Positions 55,976-64,000 of a stretch of DNA of 64,000 nt are shown here, one piece after another; position 1 is the stretch's first letter, and the number at the start of each line of letters is the position of its first letter. Source of the stretch: Amphibalanus amphitrite (Eukaryota; Arthropoda; Thecostraca; Balanomorpha; Balanidae); NCBI RefSeq assembly GCF_019059575.1, contig NW_024881589.1, positions 124,001 to 188,000 on the forward strand, given 5' to 3'. Below the pieces are notes generated by a model, which had not been told where the DNA came from, did no database searches, and saw only the letters and a list, made by a program, of their open reading frames with translations. The position numbers were made by a program, and so were the translations under genes.

Positions 55976-58639
55976 GGTACGACCATTGCGGTTTCGAGCT
56001 AACTATTTCTATGTCTGACCTGGGATGAAGCGGCAGAGATGGAGATGAAAACTCTCCAGCGACGTGGTGCCGCGAGCGCAGCGGTAGATGTTCTACGCCG
56101 CCCAACTGGGAGCTGCCGATGCGACGGTACAGTGTGACGCCCTCGGGGTCCTGCAGACAAGGGAGGCGGCGCCGCTGCTCATCCCAGATGTCTCGCATCT
56201 CCTCCCACATTAGAGGTGCCCCCAGACTATCCGTCGCATCAGCGAGCTCCAGTAGGAGCGTTTCCAGTAGGTCGGCTGTGCACAGGACGCCGGCGGTGCG
56301 CCGGCGCGGTAGTGGCGGGCCAGCTCCTTGGTTCCGATGGCCAGGCGGACGGCCTTGGCCGTCGGCTCCGTCACTCAGTCGGCCTGGATCTGTGCCCGCT
56401 TGGCCTGCTCTAGCAGCGCCAAGTCAGCAGTGTCTCACTAGAGGAGGCACGCTGAGAGGCGGCTCAGCAACGTGCCGTATGTACAGAGGGTGAGAGCCGC
56501 TCGTTACGCCAAAGGCGAAGCGCCGCATGTAATGCTAGGCGTCCAGGCGCACGACGAGCTGCGGCCAGGCTCAAACAGCTCCCATAGCCGCGAAGTGCCG
56601 CCCCCGCCGCAGCAGCAATTGATGTCGGTGTAGAGAGCTGCCGGGGGCGGCTGGCCGGCCGAGCGGAAATGCTCACCAGGTCGGTGGCCAGCGGCTCCAG
56701 GTCAACAAGTCCTTCGGAGATGGTGAGGACGGTGCCTTCAGCATCCCACCGCGTTCGCTGCCGACCGAGGTGGCCCATGTGGCGGAGCTAGCCGCCAATC
56801 CCGCCAGCTTCTTGGTGATCTACGGGAACAAACATACCATTTAGTAAATGGTACTCATATTACATAGTAAATGGTAGGTGCATACCACATTCATTGTGGT
56901 GATGCGGTCACTGTTATACCGGGCCGATATCTGACCTCACTTAGCTACACGCTCAGAGTATGACTAACAACGTAACATGAACGGGAATCTTTACATCACA
57001 ACTAACAACATTATCAGCAATTTAATCATGAAGACAAGAATAAGAAGCTAGAGGTGCAGGTGCTCACCTTCTTGGTAGAGTCAATCTTTACGGCCAGACA
57101 GTCCACTGTCTGGCCGTAAGTGCTCGTGCAGGCCGCCTTCATCAGGGGCAGCCGCTGCCAGTTGTCCCGCAGGTGCATTGCCAAGTATCACGCGGGTCCG
57201 GGCGGGGCGGCAAAGTCTGGCGGCGGCTGGTACTGCACCGCCAGCTGCAGAAGACCTACAGAGCCGAGTCCAGAGTGAAAAAGAGCACCTGCTGTTAGAC
57301 TACCACTGCCTGAGGCCTGTGGCCACCTCCGATGATTCGTACAGCGGATGAACTTTTGATTTATGAACACCGTAACTGTCCATGGGCAGCCGAAATCCAT
57401 AAATCAACGCTCTTATAGGCGTATAGATCCCAAAAAAATAGCGAGACGAAATATGTTCTTAGTGTACTGGAGGTGCAACTTACTACTATACTTACTACTA
57501 TGGTACTATAGTGTCGCCGGCAGTCGGCCAGGTACGCCTGCACCCGAAGGCAGTACTCAGAGTGCAGCCCGGCGATCGTTCGGCGGGGCGCGGTGCGGCT
57601 GTTGCCCAGGGTCCAGCCGAGCAGGAGCCCCGGCAGGACGGCTCGGTCGCAGGCGGACCGCTGGCTCGACACCACCGGATACCGGAGCCCCAGGACGGCT
57701 CGGTCGCAGGCAGACAGCTAGCTCGACACCACCGGGTACCGGCCGCGCCAGCTGCTCGACCAGCTGAGGGTCCGTACTGATGTAGGTCCCGCTGAACGCC
57801 GGGCAGTAGTGGTACTCTGCTGCTAGGAAGTAGAGGTCTCGGACGTTCGGGCACAGTCCGCAGAACGCTAGTGCACCACGGTCTTCAAGGCATTACCGCA
57901 CCATAGGTGGCCGTCCACTGGTAAGGCGCGCATTTTGAGCGTAATCGTCCAGTGCCTAGTGCGCGCTGAAAAGAAAGAAGTATTTCAAGTCGTCAGGAGT
58001 GATGCAGCTCGTGACGAGACTCGCTCCGGATCACCCAAAATCAGCGTTAACTTTAAATGGACTTTAAAGTGGACAAAAAATGATCCAAAACAAAATACGG
58101 CCTAAAACAGTATGCTCACATTGTTCAAAATTAAATTTGGCTCACAAATAGGGCACATAAAAACAGGCGGAGAGCTCGGACCCTGCCGAGGCCAGTGTGC
58201 TACAGGTCAGCTGATACGCTGGCCCTACTGGCCGAGAAAGTCTTTTTACAAAAGGCGGCTGTGTGAGCCGACCTTTCCCCAAAAGGCCAGAGTGCAGAAA
58301 GGCAGCCGTGTACGCCGACCCTTCCCGGCCCAGACGACTCCCTTTTGCAGCTCTCCGTGTTACGGCCCTACACTCTATACAACACTCAAAAATCGAGCCA
58401 CCCGGCCGGCTCCACTGCACCGAGACGACTGACTCTCTCCCGCCGTGACCCCGACACAGGTCAATTCGCCGGCGGGGAGATAATTCGCCGGCGAGTATCA
58501 CGTGATACTCGCGCGACCACATCACCCCCCCCCCCCCCGGCCCGCACCGCGCGCGGCTCGGCCTGCCGGTACAAGTGTATCCCGCCCACACAGTGGGCTC
58601 GGAGAGGACACGCCGAACACAACAGTGCTTCATTGCTGT

Positions 58640-58812
58640 TGTGAATTCACTTCTCCCAACAAGGAGAAGTGAAGTAATGTTGAGCTGTCATCGCGAGATT
58701 CGGCGCCCAACAGCCGCCGAATATTCAGCTGATTGCCCTTCATCGCACATTCGGCGCTGAACCGCAATCGGCGCGCAGCCCATATACTCCACAGCATATA
58801 TGGGCTGCGCGT
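58640..58812. repeat. Short hairpins beside element C
   Basis: TTCACTTCTCC/GGAGAAGTGAA at about 58646-58673 and GCGCAGCCCATATA/TATATGGGCTGCGC at 58773-58810 (10-nt loop) are perfect inverted repeats. No transcription unit is evident here, so I do not call them terminators. Confidence 0.7.
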
Positions 58813-58835
58813 ATTTACATACAGCGCATATTTAA

Positions 58836-59770
58836 CCCTAGAACGCCTAGGGGGGGGTTGTATCAACCCCCCCTGAGGTTTTTTTCGAAGTGCACGCTAA
58901 ACGGCTTGTCGTAGCGGGCTGAAATTTTCAATACCCTCTGGGGCAACCTTTGCGCATCTTTTGCCGAAAACAATTGATCGGGTCATGTCAGGTCACGGAG
59001 TTATGACGTCATAAGAGGTACAGCCTCCGGCCGGATTTTCACAAACTGAGTGCCAACGCCCGAGGTTTCCTGCCGGTGGTACGGACATCGGTTGATGGAT
59101 CGTGTTGAAACTTCCCATGCATGTTGGGGCAAGTATTGGCTATCATATGGTATAAGAAATTTGACCGGGTCAGGTCAGGTCACGGAGCTATGACGTCACA
59201 AGAGGAACAGCGTCCGGTACTATTTTTGAAAAGCGCCCGAACCACTATTTTGCTAATTCTTGTCACCTCAATGGGAATATGCAGCAATATTAGCTTCTAT
59301 AGGGAGCAAATGGACCTCCCAAATCCAAAAATACAATCAGATTTCAAAAATTTAAATTTCGATTTTTCGAATTCCTGCCGCCGACTGTGACCTTGCCGAC
59401 TTCCGGCGCTCCCAACGCGCCATTTTTAGAGCTAGGGAAACGAAATACATACCAAACGATAGAGAATTGATCAAGGAATACGATAGTGAAGGTTTCAAGT
59501 CGATATCTCCCACCGTTTTGCCGCAATCGCCGCCGAAAGTTGAAAAAAGTATATTTTTCCGAAAATTTTACCTTTGACCGGTCAAAAGTAGGTCAAATGT
59601 TGACCTAGGACCAAAAAATATACCACCAATCGCGAGATCTCGTTGAGAGCAATCCGTTGGTTTTTTCCGCTAAGCTCTACGACCTTCCGTTTCGAAACGC
59701 CAGGGGGGGGTCGTAACAACCCCCCCCCCTGGTCGTTCGTGTTATGAGAAATGGCCTGGTCGTGCGAGGG
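58836..59770 (+). mobile_element. piggyBac-type MITE with subterminal G/C hairpins (element C)
   Basis: The left tip CCCTAGAACG follows TTAA at 58832-58835 and resembles the CCCTAGAAAG tip of piggyBac itself. The right tip CGTGCGAGGG precedes TTAA at 59771-59774. Hairpins lie at 58850-58873 (14 bp from the left tip) and 59703-59729 (41 bp from the right tip). The long-end spacer is bounded by a repeat of CCTGGTCG. The 935-bp interior is AT-rich with GGTCA words and encodes no transposase. It lies in the first intron of the DUF6729-like pseudogene. Confidence 0.85.
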
Positions 59771-59774
59771 TTAA

Positions 59775-60660
59775 CCCTCGCATGTGTGCGGCGTTTGCCA
59801 GCTTCTAATGTGTAGGGGGGGGGGGTCGGTTGGACCCCCCCTTGCCGTTTGGCCCCTGATCGAGCTAGAGCTTCGCGGAAAAAACGAGCGTGTTGCCCGT
59901 GACGAGAGGAAGCCGATGATACCCAATTTTAAGGTCCTAGGTCATTGGTTGACCTTCCAGGTCAGGTCAATGACCCAAAGTCGGGAAAATCGGGACCTGT
60001 TAGAAAGTCGTAAAGTGTGGCTGCTAAGGGTTTTTTTGGGGTGCTGATCACGAATATCGTGTTAGTTTTGATCACAGATGATGTCTTGAAGCATTTAGAC
60101 CAGGTCGGGTCAGGTCAGGTCAGGTCAACCAGTAGGCGTCGTGACGGGTATTCGTAGTACGTGTCAACCGCCTCTGACAGCTTCGTAACATGTTACGAAG
60201 TCACCAAAACTACTTCGTAAATGTTCAAATGGTTGCTAAATTCGAATTCAGCTCCAAAAACTAGCCTAGAAACATGTAAAACTCGAAAAAGTGACCCGAG
60301 GTCACCCGAGGTCACCAAAGGTCAATGACCTGACCTCAGACCTGACCTTCAGGTGACCTTGACACACACGATAGTAACATCAAATCACATGTTTGAACGT
60401 TTGAAACCACGAAAAGCTTGCAAACACGCGGCTAGTGCGAGCCGACATACGCGAAATCGCGATTCCGGCCAAACATGGTCTCGGAAAAGAGGTCGCAGGT
60501 CAAAGGTCATTTGGGTCAGGGTCATGAAATTTTCAGGGTAGGTGTAAAATTGATCAATGCGAGGGTACTGAAAGTTTCGTCGCGATCGGCCGCTTTTTAC
60601 GCGAGTTATTCGCGAAAAACCATGGGGGGTCCATCCGACCCCCCCCTACACATGCGAGGG
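59775..60660 (-). mobile_element. piggyBac-type MITE with subterminal G/C hairpins (element D)
   Basis: The tips CCCTCGCATGTG and CACATGCGAGGG are exact inverted repeats, flanked by TTAA at 59771-59774 (shared with element C) and 60661-60664. Hairpins lie at 59815-59841 (40 bp from the left tip) and 60624-60646 (14 bp from the right tip). ATGTG is repeated on both sides of the long-end spacer. The right 270 bp match copy E near 50756-51906. No transposase. Confidence 0.87.
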
Positions 60661-61059
60661 TTAACCAGTGAACGGTAGCCTTTAGTGCTTTCCATGGGCT
60701 AGTCGGTTCCGGTCCAGCATTGTAATTAAAACACAGCAAAGCCGTAGTTACTCAAGGAACGTACCTGGCAGGAGTGCAGCGGAGACACTTCAGGTCGACC
60801 CTCCATATTCTGCCGGGCATCCAGAGTAGGGGGCGCCGGCAGAACTGAGCGCCAGGCATGGAGTAGGAGCCGGGCGGCGGCACGCCGGCAGTCGGCGGGT
60901 ACTGCCACAGGTCCAGGCCGTCTCTCAGCCGCCCGTGGTCGTCGAACAGCCGGTGTGTCACCCACTGCTGATCAGCCGGCTCCAGCGTCTCCAGCCAGCC
61001 GTCAGGCAGGACACTGGCCGGTCCGGTGGGCCGGGAGTACGGCCCGACCCACAACCGAC

Positions 61060-63915
61060 CTACTGCTCTAAAAGTTAAAACCGGTTGGTTCGGTCGGTTT
61101 CAGCTTTTCTCGAGTAGTGTAGGACATACCCCAGGATCTCAGATGCCATTTACTGCTACTGTTGCTGCCACGTCTCGGCACACAAGGCGGCGTTCGGGTT
61201 CGAAAATGCGTGTATTGTTAGGCTTTAGGCGTGCACCACACCTGTGACATTTTTGACCTAGTAAAAACAAAAAACAACCAGCAATCTGACTAGCCAAAAC
61301 CACTCAGGTCAGTTACTTCGGCATTCGAGAGAAATAAACTATGATCTCACTGGTGTCACGAAACGCCGACAACACAACCACTGAGGAAGTAATATGCATA
61401 CATTACATAAGTGGCAGAAGAATGTCAATCAACACGAACAAGACAATGATGACAGCATTCGCGAGACGAGAAACCAGAAATGAGTACCTACCTATAGCAT
61501 TGCTAGGACAACCATGTGAATACTGGATTATTTGTAACAGCAATGAAACAAAATGAAACGTATTGTGAGTACGAAATAAGATGATGTCGGATAGATAAAT
61601 GCACAACGCAAACCAGCTCCATGCTTCCAGCTATTATAAGCGTACTAGTCACTAGGGATGCAACAGTAGAGTTAAAACCAAGCAGACACCAAAAGGCAGT
61701 CCACAGACCCGATCAAGGTAAAGCATTCGTCTCCGGTTACAAAGAACCTCGCTGAAGTAGAATCCAACTCCTGCTTAAGCGCTCTGTGTTATGTGTCCTG
61801 CAATCGTCCTCACAACCCGGCACTGTCTCAGCTGACAGTTTAAATCTCACACTGGCAGACAGCGATATGACCGAAATGCCAGGACGAAGGACCCGCTCGA
61901 TCTGCCAGTACCGTTCGACTCTCATACCAGTCGCTCTGATAGCAGCAGGACAGATAGATCGCACACAAAATCTCACAAGGTCACACACAGCGGACACTGG
62001 GGTGGCATCCACAGTCCAGTTCCTTAGTCCACGGTGGTTACAGAGTGGAAGGTGTCACTCTGTTGGTAGGGTTCTATGATGCGTCGACAGCCGGCCGGGG
62101 TTATTATGTGAAGGTGTCACTATATCACTAGTACACACCCTGTCGCCCATCACCGGTCCCCGGACCCACCATCAACCTTCCATGGGAGGTCCACCCTCGC
62201 ACCTGTCCGGCAGGAGTCTCACAGAGCCTCCCAGACACACGTCAGGGCGGCGGGGTGACCTCTGAGGCATAGCCGTATTACCACTCCCACACAGTTATAA
62301 GCCACGGTCACAACGGCCACTTGACTGAATTCCCAGCCGGAGCTTGGATGAATCGAGTACCGCCACGGTGCCTTTCTCGGGTTTTATAATCAGGGTCCGA
62401 AGTCTCCTGTAGATCAGGACACCTCGTGTATCCCGAACATTGCGTGGGTGTCAGCTCGGCGATACCAAACTCCCGTAAACGACGGAAGGCTAGGCACTCG
62501 TCACCTGATTATATGCCGCTGAGCGGGACACCTTTTGCGCTCCTCACACCATATGCGCTCCTGTGGGCACACAGGACGACTGGACCCCGTACTACACTTA
62601 TCCTCCGTTGTGGGTCACACTCAAAGCTCGTTCCCACCTACATGCAACTGTTCGCACGCAGGGCCTCTTGTCGCTCTTCCACAGGCTACATGCCGCTGTT
62701 AGCACGCAGGGCCTCTTCGCCGCCTTCTCACAGTCTACATGCCACTGTGGGCATCAGCCTCTGTGTCGGCTTGGCCGTAGAACTTCTTCTCGCCCATGAG
62801 AGCCTGGTAGTGTCGCCGCCCGTCCAGATACATCATCATCTCTGCGGAAGATAGACAGGGTCCGTAATAGAAGTAGGTACCCAACCAGGAACAATGTACA
62901 ACTGAGCTACGGGGAGGTGTGCTGACTTGTAAAAATAACAGTATTGCAGTCATAGCTAATGGGTATTCTTAGTCGGCCGCTTTTTCGCCTCCTAATCTGC
63001 CTAGGCTTGTTTGAGCCATCGCTCGCTGGAAGAGAATAATTACGCCTTGGAAAAGGTGGGAAATTAAACGATTTCTAAGATGCGTGTAGAGCACAGGAGG
63101 CCCAACCCATTAGAAATACATAACAAGCACCGAGCACGACATCCTCTAACTGCTTATCTTATATGAGTTATAAGACACTAAACCAGAGCCGGCGCTAGAA
63201 TACACACTACACAGCATCCAATAAAGTAACGTACACTGGATTTTAGCTCCAATACGCTACTGCAGTAACCATGGTGGAGCGGTACTCACAGCCGATTGTG
63301 GCGCCACCTCCACTGTACTAACAATCAACCTCGGTGCGGTGCCTCACCAACAGGCAGCAAATACATTTCCAATCAAAGGAATTTGACAGTTTCTGATTGA
63401 ACACAAATGAAATAAACCCTGGTGGAATCCGACCAATGCCCACAAACGCCAGCGACCAACACCACACTGGCTTCAGGCGGCCCAACCACAGTGGCCAATG
63501 AGTGGTACTATGAGTACCGCGACTCTCCGCCAGGTGGTCAGAAGTAGAATAGCATAAAACGTTCTCACCGTTTTGTGAGTCGGTGACCTTCACCATCTAT
63601 TTCTAACATGCGCCAGCTGCTGCCCGTGCCTGTTTGGTTCCAGAGCTCACCTACAGAGGGCGACAACCGTGAGCGTCGCCTACGATATTCAACCGTGTGA
63701 TTTTAGCAATTTTTAAGAAATAGGGAATGATTTGTGAGTATGTTACAAGCTAGTCTGCTGGGTAAATGAACTACGGTATTAGTAAAACATTTTACAAACT
63801 ATTTGCTGAACGGATAGTCAGCAAATTCCCAGGAAAAGCACTACACCGTACAATACTCGACAGTGCAGTGAATTATCAGTTCCGCACAAAACTAACATAA
63901 CAAAATCCGTTGATC
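61060..63915. other. Region between pseudogene and U6, little recognised
   Basis: No gene is confidently supported. One possible minus-strand terminal exon lies at 62735-62841: a pyrimidine-rich CTTCCGCAG acceptor leads into a frame containing YLDGRRHYQALMGEKKFYG and ends at TAG. I do not recognise the protein. It may belong to an upstream gene or be a remnant. Confidence 0.35.
62637..62755 (+). repeat. About 48-bp tandem repeat
   Basis: CTACATGC followed by a conserved CTGTT...GCACGCAGGGCCTCTT block starts at about 62638, 62686 and (partial) 62735. The third copy overlaps the stop codon of the possible minus-strand exon at 62735-62841. Confidence 0.75.
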
Positions 63916-63932
63916 GTACCAGCTTCGGCTGT

Positions 63933-63972
<40 letters not shown>

Positions 63973-64000
63973 GGCCCTCGCGCAGAGATGACACGCAAAA
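63916..64000 (+). ncRNA. U6: U6 spliceosomal snRNA (3' end outside window)
   Basis: Bases 63916-64000 match the first 85 nt of U6, the catalytic RNA of the major spliceosome, which is made by RNA polymerase III. The 5' stem-loop (GUAC/GUAC and AGC/GCU around UUCG, 63916-63934) is followed by the conserved ATATACTAAAATTGGAACGA, the ACAGAGA box (63956-63962), AGC (63968-63970) and the internal stem-loop. Two base pairs of that stem differ from the usual CCU/AGG: here CUC (63977-63979) pairs with GAG (63985-63987), so pairing is kept. The last 20-25 nt lie outside. I recognise neither a TATA box near -30 nor a proximal sequence element upstream, so a pseudogene is not excluded. Confidence 0.88.

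Larger units (their letters stand above)
53812..61059 (-). pseudogene. Broken intron-containing gene of an uncharacterised DUF6729-like family
   Basis: Six minus-strand blocks read in order and most keep splice signals: 60765-61059 (DLWQYPP; LLWMPGRIWRVDLKC), about 57515-57965 (FLAAEYHYC, GTYISTD, WTLGNS), 57068-57290 (KIDSTKK before a GTGAGC donor), 56020-56819 (KKLAGLAASSATWATSVG, LYTDINCC, RCARGTTSLESFHLHLCRFI), 54651-54866 (SSASAVHFQAYL) and 53812-54596 (ending in a CxxC...H...FC zinc-ribbon-like tail, YKCRQCGEPS). I recall this order from a large, uncharacterised, mobile-looking family in fishes and invertebrates. The spaced Asp motifs (KIDST, LYTD) may mark an RNase H-like core; that is inference. 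Damage: a TAG inside an internal duplication in block 2, TAG replacing Trp before HYMRR, a TGA in LALLEQAKRAQIQAD, and several frameshifts. MITEs C and D occupy the first intron and a hAT MITE the fourth. Confidence 0.72.

Noticed and set aside
58773-58810. Rho-independent-type terminator hairpin
   Set aside because: There is no U-run after the stem and no adjacent transcription unit; the context is eukaryotic.

Overview
This is a piece of an animal nuclear genome, most likely an invertebrate. The evidence is spliced homeobox exons, a CR1-type non-LTR retrotransposon, several families of short DNA transposons and a U6 spliceosomal RNA gene. The compact NK6 homeobox gene, rich microsatellites and MITE load suggest an arthropod, possibly a crustacean, but the sequence alone does not settle the taxon. 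Most open frames here are chance frames in GC-rich or repetitive DNA.

Layout. 1-5060: a CR1-like LINE cut by the left window edge. Its ORF1 has a 19-residue repeat array, a coiled coil and an SGNH esterase domain; its ORF2 has APE endonuclease and reverse transcriptase. A GGGAAAC heptamer sits directly on the ORF1 stop in the right register for a -1 frameshift into ORF2. 5159-7775: a 2.6 kb fold-back DNA element with a 4-bp target duplication. 7776-17300: intergenic DNA with a fold-back, an element with piggyBac-type ends, a 340-bp palindrome and an E-box cluster. 17711-28271: an NK6 homeobox gene (Nkx6/HGTX) in three exons. The exon 1 donor and the exon 3 acceptor have both been copied tandemly into the adjoining introns. 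28272-49500: a gene-poor flank with microsatellites, enhancer-like AT-rich islands, a second piggyBac-like element and a cluster of E-box-rich fold-back repeats. 49500-53800: degenerate piggyBac-like copies, one interrupted by a fresh hAT MITE. 53812-61059 (minus strand): a broken, intron-containing gene of an uncharacterised DUF6729-like family, invaded by three MITEs, all in introns. 63916-64000: the 5' 85 nt of a U6 snRNA with covarying stem changes, cut by the right edge.

The only cellular protein gene supported with confidence is the homeobox gene. It encodes a predicted 275-residue NK6-class transcription factor with an N-terminal NK6 motif, an eh1/TN-like repressor motif and a homeodomain split by an intron between residues equivalent to 46 and 47. 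The gene-poor DNA around it resembles the regulatory surroundings of a developmental gene. The strongest structural novelty is a set of TTAA-flanked elements in which a G-run/C-run hairpin lies 12-14 bp from one tip and 40-41 bp from the other, matching the asymmetric end plan of piggyBac transposons.
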